Positions 55,201 to 62,075 of a stretch of DNA of 64,000 nucleotides are shown here, piece after piece. The notes beneath the pieces were generated by a model. It made no database searches. It worked only from the letters and a program-made list of their open reading frames with translations, and was not told the DNA's origin. The stretch's first letter is position 1, and the number at the start of each line of letters is the position of its first letter. The position numbers were made by a program, and so were the translations under genes. Source of the stretch: Sphingobacteriales bacterium (GTDB taxonomy: Bacteria; Bacteroidota; Bacteroidia; Sphingobacteriales; Sphingobacteriaceae); the NCBI GenBank assembly GCA_028288165.1, contig JAQBOG010000017.1:62001-126000 (forward strand), in the 5' to 3' direction.

Positions 55201-55288
55201 TCTTGATCCAGAGATAGGTTCAGGGGTTGATAACAACATCTATCCGAGGCCAAGAGTGTTTTCTTTCGGACTGAATTTAAATTTTTGA
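52274..55288 (+). CDS. SusC/RagA-family TonB-dependent outer-membrane transporter
   Basis: 1004 residues. An N-terminal signal (LLYILLAFLLVNSQLFA) is followed by a CarboxypepD_reg-like domain (~45-125: VKGQVTSITGETLVGVSIKV and SYIGYKTQEV), a TonB-box region (SEVVVVGYGTARKKDLTGSV), plug domain (PGVSITSNGGQPGSGSTIRI and the LKDASAAAIYGARAANGVI signature) and a large beta-barrel ending with Phe (FSFGLNLNF). It imports oligosaccharides across the outer membrane with energy from TonB. Its stop is 65 nt before the chosen susD-like start. The family's usual length is about 1000, so the gene is intact. A second in-frame Met (codon 3) is an alternative start. Confidence 0.96.
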   Translation: MKMLKTSNQNKSGKGKLLYILLAFLLVNSQLFAVNIKSLVPAYTVKGQVTSITGETLVGVSIKVKGTVRGTSTDVNGKFSISVPDNKSVLVFSYIGYKTQEVGVNGSETVNVKLEADATSLSEVVVVGYGTARKKDLTGSVTVITAKDFQKGNISTPEQMIAGKVPGVSITSNGGQPGSGSTIRIRGGSSLNASNDPLIVIDNVPLENSSVSGASNPLSFINPNDIESFTVLKDASAAAIYGARAANGVIIITTKKGKSDKLKVAFNTVNSLSEVSKQVSVLSPDEFRSIVNENGTAAQKAMLGTANTDWQSEVFQQALATDNNISISGGIKKLPYRLSLGYQNQDGILKTDNLQKTSMAFVLNPTFFKDHLKVDLNLKGSMQNARFGTQGAIGGAVSFDPTHPVSANSNRYNGYYEWTDANGNLTNLVGRNPVGLLNQRLDEGNPRRSIGNVQFDYKFHFLPELKANLNLGYDVSEGSGTVFVADSAASDYTRKGINNQYKQNKKNTLVDFYLNYAKEISSISRIDITTGYSYNDYLTTINNFADYNAAGVKLPNTDPAFPFDKPQNRLISFFGRANYTYNDRYLLTATLRRDGSSRFAENSRYALFPSVALAWTIKNESFLKNNKTVSGLKLRLGYGITGQQDGIGNYDYLSYYGLSTINATYQFGSKYYQMFRPGGYYADRKWEQTATENIGLDFGLFNDRITGSVDVYRKKTDDLLNKIPQPAGTNFSAYIVANVGSMKNEGIEFNINTQPIRKENFTWDAGFNVTYNKNTITNLTVVPNDPNYIGFPSGTIAGGIGGQFAFINSVGSPKNTFFLYQQVYDTNGKPIEGVFVDQNNDGIINSSDLHRSKGSDPKVFLGFSTNATYKKWNAGLVMRANLGNYLYNNVYSQTGNLSQILGTAVLYNASTNYLETNFKGGNAHQILSDYYLQNASFLRMDNINVGYKVGTIFNNKANLQLNANLQNVFIITKYSGLDPEIGSGVDNNIYPRPRVFSFGLNLNF

Positions 55289-55353
55289 TAAACGAGTGTA
55301 TCTATTTGAACATTCATCTCAAATCTCATGTCTCACATCAAAAATCTTACAAA

Positions 55354-56955
55354 ATGATAACTAACTATTCAAAAAATATAATTGCTGCCTGCTTCACTGT
55401 TGTGTTTTTGGCATCATGCACTAAACTGGATTTAACTCCAACAAATGATTTGACAGCCGATAAGGTTTACAATTCTGTAGATGGATACCGTTCTTCTTTA
55501 GCAAAGGTTTATGGCGCATTTGCCTTAACAGGGAACGCCACCACCGGAAATGCAGATATCCCTTCCGAAATTGTAAAGGATGAAGGTAATTCTGACTTCT
55601 TACGTCTTTACTGGAACTTACAGGAAATAACTACTGATGAAGCAGCTTGGTCATGGCAAAATGATGGCGGGATTCAAGGCTTGCATGAAATGAGCTGGTC
55701 TGCTATTAACCCGATTGTAAATGGATTATACTACCGTTCATTTTTTCAAATCACCTTGTGTAATGAGTTTATCAGACAGTCATCTGATGAAAATCTAAGT
55801 ACTAGGGGCATCTCTGGAGCAAGTGCAGATGAAATTAAAAAGTACCGCAATGAAGCTCGTTTTTTAAGAGCTTATCAATATTGGGTGCTGATGGATATAT
55901 ATGCAAACGTTCCGTTTGTAACAGAAAGTGATGCTATTGGAAGCAGTTTGCCGAAACAAATTGAGCGTAAAGATCTGTTCGCTTACATAGAAACTGAACT
56001 TAAAGCAATTGAAGCTGAGTTAGCGGATCCCAAAACTGCTGAATATGGTCATGCAGATAAAGGTGCGGCTTGGGCATTGCTTTCCAGGATGTATTTAAAT
56101 GCTAAAGTTTATACAGGTGCAGAGCGTAATACCGATGCAATCACCTATGCAAACAAAATTATAACTGCCGGTTACACACTTCATTCAAATTATCGTGAGC
56201 TTACTATTGCAGATAACCACCTAAATGTAGATGAGAACATATTCACGATTAACTACGATGGTACCAATACTCAAAACTGGGGTGGAACTACGTATTTGGT
56301 TCACGGTCCGGCAAAAGTGCCAGGTAGTATTTCCGGCTCAAGTGGCGATTGGGGCGGCTTACGTTGTACTCAAAACTTCGTAAATCTTTTTGAAGATAAT
56401 ACAGGCAACACAGATAAACGTGCTCAGTTCTACACTGCTGGACAAAGCTTAAACATGAACGAATTGTACATGTCTACCGATGGGTTTTCAAGTACTAAAT
56501 TCAGAAATTTAACTCGTACCGGAACAAAAGCTCCTAACGCAGATCCGGCTGGAAACTGGTCTGATATCGATTTTCCTTTATTCCGTTTAGGTGAAGTTTA
56601 TTTAACGTATGCAGAAGCAGTTTTACGTGGCGGAACAGGTGGCGATGCAGTAACGGCTCTATCATACATCAATAACTTACGCACCAGAGCTTACGGAAAT
56701 GCCAATGGAAACATCACTCAGGGCGCTTTAACACTTGATTTTATATTAGATGAAAGAGGACGTGAATTGTATTATGAGGCTTCTCGTCGTACTGATTTGA
56801 TTCGCTTCGGAAAGTTTACAACCAACACCTACCTATGGGCTTGGAAAGGTGGGGTAAAAGCAGGAACAGCTGTAGCAGACAAGTACAATATTTTCCCGCT
56901 ACCGTCAACTGATCTTTCTGCTAATCCGAATTTAAAGCAGAACGCGGGATATTAA
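55354..56955 (+). CDS. SusD/RagB-family outer-membrane glycan-binding lipoprotein
   Basis: The frame opens at 55285, but the first 23 codons come from a heptad leader. Met at 55354 gives the lipoprotein signal MITNYSKNIIAACFTVVFLA with lipobox LASC and 533 residues. The N-terminal SusD-like domain starts LDLTPTNDLTADKVYNSVDG; a helical TPR core (EARFLRAYQYWVLMDIYANV, GAAWALLSRMYLNAKVY) and the C-terminal RagB/SusD segment (ERGRELYYEASRRTDLIRFG) follow. It would sit as lid on the SusC-like transporter and bind the glycan at the cell surface. Confidence 0.95.
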   Translation: MITNYSKNIIAACFTVVFLASCTKLDLTPTNDLTADKVYNSVDGYRSSLAKVYGAFALTGNATTGNADIPSEIVKDEGNSDFLRLYWNLQEITTDEAAWSWQNDGGIQGLHEMSWSAINPIVNGLYYRSFFQITLCNEFIRQSSDENLSTRGISGASADEIKKYRNEARFLRAYQYWVLMDIYANVPFVTESDAIGSSLPKQIERKDLFAYIETELKAIEAELADPKTAEYGHADKGAAWALLSRMYLNAKVYTGAERNTDAITYANKIITAGYTLHSNYRELTIADNHLNVDENIFTINYDGTNTQNWGGTTYLVHGPAKVPGSISGSSGDWGGLRCTQNFVNLFEDNTGNTDKRAQFYTAGQSLNMNELYMSTDGFSSTKFRNLTRTGTKAPNADPAGNWSDIDFPLFRLGEVYLTYAEAVLRGGTGGDAVTALSYINNLRTRAYGNANGNITQGALTLDFILDERGRELYYEASRRTDLIRFGKFTTNTYLWAWKGGVKAGTAVADKYNIFPLPSTDLSANPNLKQNAGY

Positions 56956-57033
56956 GGGGTATAAAGTAGAAAGTATCAAGTAGAAAGTATCTAACATCTC
57001 AAATCTAATATCTCAAATCTCATTATTCACAAC
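56956..57033 (+). repeat. Heptad repeats between susD-like and susE-like genes
   Basis: AAGTAGA AAGTATC AAGTAGA AAGTATC, then ATCTCAA ATCTAAT ATCTCAA ATCTC. Clean period seven with different words from those in the permease array. It ends 13 nt before the next ATG. Confidence 0.85.
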
Positions 57034-58137
57034 ATGAAAAAGTTATTCAATCAACTTTTGACCATTATACTGGTAGCCATTCTTTTCTATTCATGCAAAA
57101 AAGATATGGAACAAATGATCCTTTCGTCGCCTAGTAAGATTGAGGGATTTTCCACAAGTGCTTCTCAGCTCGTTTTAAGCAGTGCTATGGATAAAAATAA
57201 TGTAGTTACATTTAAATTTCAAAAACCAGATTATGGAAGCAACGTAGCTGCAACGTATGCACTTCAATTCGATTTACCTTCAGATACGTCTGGTGCTACC
57301 GCGTGGGAAAAAGCAGTAAATTTCAAATTACCTACAGATAGCCTTGAAATGAGCTTTTTAGGTTCTGATTTTAATGCAATGCTTGCAACACAATTAGCCA
57401 TGCCAACTGGTGTAGCAGGGACAGTAGTAGTTCGTTTAAAATCTGCTATTAACCAAAGCACAGGAACATCATCTCTAGTACCGAGTATTTACTCGGTAGT
57501 AACCATGACTGTTACTCCTTACAAAGCAGTGGTGGTTTACCCAGCTTTACTGGTAAAAGGGGGTAATTCATGGAAAACTCCAGATACCCGCACAGATGGA
57601 TTGGTATTGACCTCATTAAAATTTGACAGCAAATACGAAGGCTATCTAAATCTTCCGAATGCAGATGGTTGGGGTGGCGACGCTTTTAAATTAGTGTCAT
57701 CAACCGATGCTAAAGTTTATGGTTACGGTTCGGATGCAAATACAATGAGCCTTACCGGAGGTAACTTATGGCTTACGCCTTCGCCTGCTTACATGAAAGT
57801 AAATGCTGATATCGCTGATTTAACTATTAAATATACACCTGTTCAGTTTTCGATTTCCGGAGATGATAATGGTTGGGGTTTCACACCAATGACATTTAAC
57901 GCAACTACACAAGAGTGGGTGGCAAATAATGTAAGTTTAACTGCCGGCAAAACATTTGTGTTCACGAGTAATGGCTCATATGATATCAGTTATAAGGTAG
58001 ATGCCAAAGGTGCTTTGACATTTGCAGGTCCACCAAGTTGGGGCGGTAACAATATTCCTATTACAAAAACTGGTGTTTATACAGTGACCTTAAATTTGAG
58101 TAAGGGTAATGGAAATTATTCTTATTCAATTAAATAA
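57034..58137 (+). CDS. SusE-like surface glycan-binding lipoprotein
   Basis: 367 residues with a lipoprotein signal (LTIILVAILFYSC, lipobox FYSC). An N-terminal SusE-type Ig-like domain follows (~20-150: SPSKIEGFSTSASQLVLSSA, then VTFKFQKPDYG). The remainder consists of two beta domains with SusE/F-like motifs: NSWKTPDTRTDGLVLTSLKF and a C-terminal FSISGDDNGWGFTPMTFNAT with Trp residues suited to sugar stacking. It completes the C-D-E set of outer-membrane glycan capture. A perfect hairpin follows its stop. Confidence 0.88.
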   Translation: MKKLFNQLLTIILVAILFYSCKKDMEQMILSSPSKIEGFSTSASQLVLSSAMDKNNVVTFKFQKPDYGSNVAATYALQFDLPSDTSGATAWEKAVNFKLPTDSLEMSFLGSDFNAMLATQLAMPTGVAGTVVVRLKSAINQSTGTSSLVPSIYSVVTMTVTPYKAVVVYPALLVKGGNSWKTPDTRTDGLVLTSLKFDSKYEGYLNLPNADGWGGDAFKLVSSTDAKVYGYGSDANTMSLTGGNLWLTPSPAYMKVNADIADLTIKYTPVQFSISGDDNGWGFTPMTFNATTQEWVANNVSLTAGKTFVFTSNGSYDISYKVDAKGALTFAGPPSWGGNNIPITKTGVYTVTLNLSKGNGNYSYSIK

Positions 58138-58147
58138 TAAGCCTAAC

Positions 58148-58180
58148 AACGCTGACAGGGTTCCAAACCCTGTCAGCGTT
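58148..58180 (+). other. Perfect 15-bp inverted repeat between susE-like and GH53 genes
   Basis: AACGCTGACAGGGTT (58148-58162), loop CCA, AACCCTGTCAGCGTT (58166-58180). There is no U-tract, and 12 nt separate it from the GH53 ATG. It could be a partial terminator, or an RNA-stability element giving different amounts of transporter and enzyme transcript. Confidence 0.85.
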
Positions 58181-58192
58181 AAATACTCAATC

Positions 58193-59242
58193 ATGATAAA
58201 AAACTGTCTATTAATCGCAGTGTTAGTTTTGATGGTCAGCTGCAAAAAGGCTACAACTCCACCCGTTATTATTGAGCCTGAACCTCCAGCGGTAACACCC
58301 ATACTGTCTGAAAATTTTGTAAAAGGTGCAGACATCAGTTGGCTTACCGAAATGGAAGCAGCGAATGTTAAGTTTTATAATTCTGCAGGTACAGAAAATG
58401 ACCTGATTCAAATTTTGAAAGATAAAGGCATGAATTCTGTTCGTTTAAGAGTTTGGGTTAATCCAACTGATGGATGGAATAATATAGCGGATGTGCTGGC
58501 TAAAAGTTTGAGAGCAAAAGCTTTAGGAATGCGCATTTTAATTGATTTTCATTATAGTGATTCATGGGCCGATCCTGGTAAGCAAACAAAACCAAGTGCG
58601 TGGATAGGCCAAAACATAATGCAGTTAAAACAGTCAGTTTATGATCATACCGTAAATGTATTAACCGTTTTAAAGAACAATGGCATTACACCAGAATGGG
58701 TTCAGGTAGGTAATGAAACCAACGATGGTATGTTATGGGAAGAGGGTAGAGCTTCAAAGAACATGAAAAACTTTGCCGAGCTTATTCAATCTGGTTATAC
58801 CGCAGTGAAGGCCGTAAGCAGTACCTCTAAAGTAATGGTGCACATCTCTAATGGATATGATAACGGTTTGTTCCGTTGGATTTTTGATGGTTTAAAAGCT
58901 AACGGAGCCAATTGGGATGTGATCGGAATGTCGTTGTATCCTAGCTCAACTAATTGGTCAACACTCAACACACAATGTCTTACAAATATGAATGATATGG
59001 TATCTCGTTATGGTAAGGAAGTAATGGTTTGTGAAGTGGGAATGAGTGTGACAGCAACGACAGAATGCAAAGCTTTTTTAAGCGATATTATTTTAAAAAC
59101 TAATTCAGTAGCTGGCAAAAAAGGCTTGGGCGTTCTTTATTGGGAACCGCAAGCTTACAACAGCTGGAAAGGCTATAACCTGGGAGCGTTTGATACTTCC
59201 GGCAAACCAACAGCTGCAATGGATGCATTTATGATTAAATAG
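58193..59242 (+). CDS. GH53 endo-beta-1,4-galactanase, lipoprotein
   Basis: Cleaves beta-1,4-galactan side chains of pectin (type I arabinogalactan). The frame opens at 58109 inside the previous gene. The ATG at 58193 gives lipoprotein signal MIKNCLLIAVLVLMVSC and about 349 residues. GH53 motifs are VKGADISWLTEMEAANVKFY, SVRLRVWVNP, acid/base Glu175 in VGNETNDGMLW and nucleophile Glu281 in MVCEVGMSV, with the C-terminal VLYWEPQAYNSWKGYNLGAF. As a surface or periplasm-facing lipoprotein it would make the oligosaccharides that SusC/D import. A decayed paralogue lies at 51577. Confidence 0.93.
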   Translation: MIKNCLLIAVLVLMVSCKKATTPPVIIEPEPPAVTPILSENFVKGADISWLTEMEAANVKFYNSAGTENDLIQILKDKGMNSVRLRVWVNPTDGWNNIADVLAKSLRAKALGMRILIDFHYSDSWADPGKQTKPSAWIGQNIMQLKQSVYDHTVNVLTVLKNNGITPEWVQVGNETNDGMLWEEGRASKNMKNFAELIQSGYTAVKAVSSTSKVMVHISNGYDNGLFRWIFDGLKANGANWDVIGMSLYPSSTNWSTLNTQCLTNMNDMVSRYGKEVMVCEVGMSVTATTECKAFLSDIILKTNSVAGKKGLGVLYWEPQAYNSWKGYNLGAFDTSGKPTAAMDAFMIK

Positions 59243-59467
59243 TTGGTATTTGCTTCCTCATTCTGGAAGTTGAGCAATTACCACCCCCGACCCCTCCTAA
59301 AAACAGGAGGGGAGTACGCCGATATTTAAGCTGTGCCTGCTCCCCTGTTCTTATGGGAGCTGTCCGCAGGACTGAGGGGTTAACCAGATGCTAGATTCGC
59401 AGTACGCAATACTCATTACTCAATACCAGTTCATTACTCATTACCCAAAATACAACACTCAGTAAAA
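59243..59467 (+). other. Gap with terminator-like hairpins and heptad repeats
   Basis: The perfect hairpin CCCCTCCT/AGGAGGGG (59291-59298 and 59305-59312, loop AAAAAC) is followed by a second G/C-rich fold (59340-59382). TACTCAT TACTCAA-type heptads (about 59410-59448) then run to 15-20 nt before the next ATG. Confidence 0.7.
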
Positions 59468-62032
59468 ATGAAAAGAATCACAGGTTTAGTACTATTTCTC
59501 TCAATAATCTTCATATACACAGGCTATTCTCAAACAAGCCAAAAAGCAGTAACAGACCAAGTTTTTGTAGATAAAGAAGGAGTGATGCGCTGGAAGAAAA
59601 CGGGTAAGGAAGCAAATTTTTTCGGAGTGAATTATACGGTTCCGTTTGCTTACGGCTACCGCTCTCACAAAGCATTGGGTGTTGATTTGGAGAAAGCCAT
59701 CGATCAGGATGTGTATCATTTCTCGAGGTTGGGATTGGATGCCTTTCGAGTTCATGTTTGGGATGCAGAAATCTCTGATAAAGAAGGAAACCTTATCAAT
59801 AATGAGCACTTACGCTTATTTGATTATTTAATTGCCCAGCTTGAAAAACGCAATATAAAAATACTGATCACGCCAATTGCCTTCTGGGGAAATGGATATC
59901 CCGAAAAGGATGAAAAAACAGGAAGCTTTTCTAATGTGTATGGCAAAGGCCCATCGGTTGTTAAAGAAGAAGCGTTTGTAGCACAGGAGCGATACATTGC
60001 TCAGTTATTAAAACATAAAAATCCGTATACAAAGCTCACTTACGTGAATGATGCAAATATCATTGCCATGGAAATTAACAACGAGCCGCATCATTCTGGT
60101 CCGAAAGCAAGAACCACAGAATATGTAAACCGGATGGCTAAAGCAACCCGGAGTACAGGCTGGACAAAACCTGTGTTTTATAATATTAGTGAGTCGCCAT
60201 GGTATTCGGATGCGGTAGTAAAAGCAGATGTTGATGGACATAGTTTTCAATGGTATCCAACCGGATTAGTTGCAAACCATACACTACAGGGCAATTTCCT
60301 GCCAAACGTAGATAAGTATGTAATCCCGTTTGATTCCATTCCGGCATTTAAAAATCGTGCTAAAATGGTATATGAATTTGATGCAGGAGATGTATTGCAA
60401 TCCTATATGTATCCAGCAATGGCTAGAAGTTTCAGATCTGCTGGCTTTCAGTGGGCTACCCAATTTGCTTATGATCCAATTGCTACGGCTTACGCCAACA
60501 CTGAATATCAAACGCATTATTTGAATCTTGCTTACACGCCATCCAAAGCCATTAGCTTATTAATAGCATCTAAAGCGTTTCATCAGCTACCACGATCTAA
60601 AAGCTATGGCACTTATCCTGTTGATACGTTGTTCAATGCTTTTAGAGTAAGCTATAGACAGTCACTCAGTGAGATGAATGCAGCCCGTGAGTTTTACTAC
60701 TCAAATACCACACAAACCAAACCGGTTAATATATCCACATTAGCAAAAATTGCGGGTGTAGGCAGTTCTCCAATCGTTAAATACTCAGGATATGGGGCTT
60801 ATTTTCTGGATAAATTGGATGACGGTATTTGGCGCTTAGAAGTAATGCCGGATGCCATTCATATTCGTGATCCTTTCGCAAAAGCATCGCCTAAAAAAGA
60901 AGTGACACGTATTCAGTGGCTAGATCAATCTATGCAGATCAGCTTACCAAATTTAGGTTATGATTTTGAAATTAAAGGTTTAAACGATGGTAACAGCTTT
61001 AAATCTACTTCCAGTACAAATGGCTTCAACATCAAGCCAGGAACTTATTTACTTGTTAAAAAGGGGAAAAATAGTAGCAAATGGAAAGCTACTAGCAAAT
61101 TTGGAAGCATTACGTTGAATGAATTTGTTGCGCCCAAATCTGTAAATGCCGATCCTTTTATTGTACATCAACCTTATTCGGAAGTAACAGCAGGTAAGGC
61201 TTACACCTTAAACTTAAAGGCAACAGGCGTTAATGAAGCGGATAAGTTATCCATTGAATTACACAACAGCGCTAATAAATGGAAAACAGTTGATGTCCTG
61301 AGAAAATCAGCTTATGACTACCAAGTTGAAGTACCTGCAGAGTTGGTGGTTGCAGGAGTTTTGAATTACAAGATAGTCGTTCGCAAAGCGGATGGTACAT
61401 GGATTGCCTTCCCTGACGCAGTAAAAGGTAATCCAACAGATTGGGATTACATCAACGAAGGTGAATACAAAACCTTTGTTGCTACGGCTAATTCACCAAT
61501 AGAATTGTTTAACACAAACGTGGATAGATCTAAAGTAGATATTTATGCACCTGATTGGACGAACTTCTCCACCACACAGGTAACAGGCGAAAAATCAGGA
61601 CAACTTTTACTACGCACAAGTATCAATAATTCGCAAGCAGGGAAAGAAATGGCTTGGCAATTTTATTTTGCTGATAAGGTGAAGGGAAGAAAAGCTGATC
61701 TTTTAACACGCGATAAACTCATGTTGAGCGCACGGTCAGACAATGGACCTATCCGGGTTAAAATTTCTTTAATCACAAATGAGGCACAAGTTTATTCGGC
61801 ATACGTTACAGTCAATAAAAAATTGAGTGAAATCGAAATACCCATTAAAAGCCTCATAAAAGATAATTTACTTTTGCTGCCAAGGCCTTATCCAGGATTT
61901 CAGACATTAAATCTAACCACAGTTGAAGCACCACACCTCGATTTAAACGAGATAGAACGCTTGGGAATTAGCTTCACAGCAGACCAGTCTGAAACCACAA
62001 GTATAGAAGTTGAATCCATTTTACTGCAATAA
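59468..62032 (+). CDS. GH5-like (clan GH-A) exported glycoside hydrolase
   Basis: 854 residues with a signal peptide (MKRITGLVLFLSIIFIYTGY, cleavage near Gln). An N-terminal (beta/alpha)8 barrel follows at about 45-400: GVDLEKAIDQDVYHFSRLGL, FRVHVWDAEIS, acid/base Glu206 in EINNEPHH and likely nucleophile Glu303 in MVYEFDAGD, as in GH5-type cellulases and mannanases. The C-terminal ~400 residues form beta-sandwich domains of unknown class. The family cannot be fixed by eye (GH5, a GH2-related subfamily or a newer clan-A family). The context, between GH53 and GH2, suggests work on galactan or arabinogalactan side chains. Confidence 0.75.
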   Translation: MKRITGLVLFLSIIFIYTGYSQTSQKAVTDQVFVDKEGVMRWKKTGKEANFFGVNYTVPFAYGYRSHKALGVDLEKAIDQDVYHFSRLGLDAFRVHVWDAEISDKEGNLINNEHLRLFDYLIAQLEKRNIKILITPIAFWGNGYPEKDEKTGSFSNVYGKGPSVVKEEAFVAQERYIAQLLKHKNPYTKLTYVNDANIIAMEINNEPHHSGPKARTTEYVNRMAKATRSTGWTKPVFYNISESPWYSDAVVKADVDGHSFQWYPTGLVANHTLQGNFLPNVDKYVIPFDSIPAFKNRAKMVYEFDAGDVLQSYMYPAMARSFRSAGFQWATQFAYDPIATAYANTEYQTHYLNLAYTPSKAISLLIASKAFHQLPRSKSYGTYPVDTLFNAFRVSYRQSLSEMNAAREFYYSNTTQTKPVNISTLAKIAGVGSSPIVKYSGYGAYFLDKLDDGIWRLEVMPDAIHIRDPFAKASPKKEVTRIQWLDQSMQISLPNLGYDFEIKGLNDGNSFKSTSSTNGFNIKPGTYLLVKKGKNSSKWKATSKFGSITLNEFVAPKSVNADPFIVHQPYSEVTAGKAYTLNLKATGVNEADKLSIELHNSANKWKTVDVLRKSAYDYQVEVPAELVVAGVLNYKIVVRKADGTWIAFPDAVKGNPTDWDYINEGEYKTFVATANSPIELFNTNVDRSKVDIYAPDWTNFSTTQVTGEKSGQLLLRTSINNSQAGKEMAWQFYFADKVKGRKADLLTRDKLMLSARSDNGPIRVKISLITNEAQVYSAYVTVNKKLSEIEIPIKSLIKDNLLLLPRPYPGFQTLNLTTVEAPHLDLNEIERLGISFTADQSETTSIEVESILLQ

Positions 62033-62075
62033 AAAAACCAACGGCACAACGTTAAATCACATAATCTAGTGTAAT

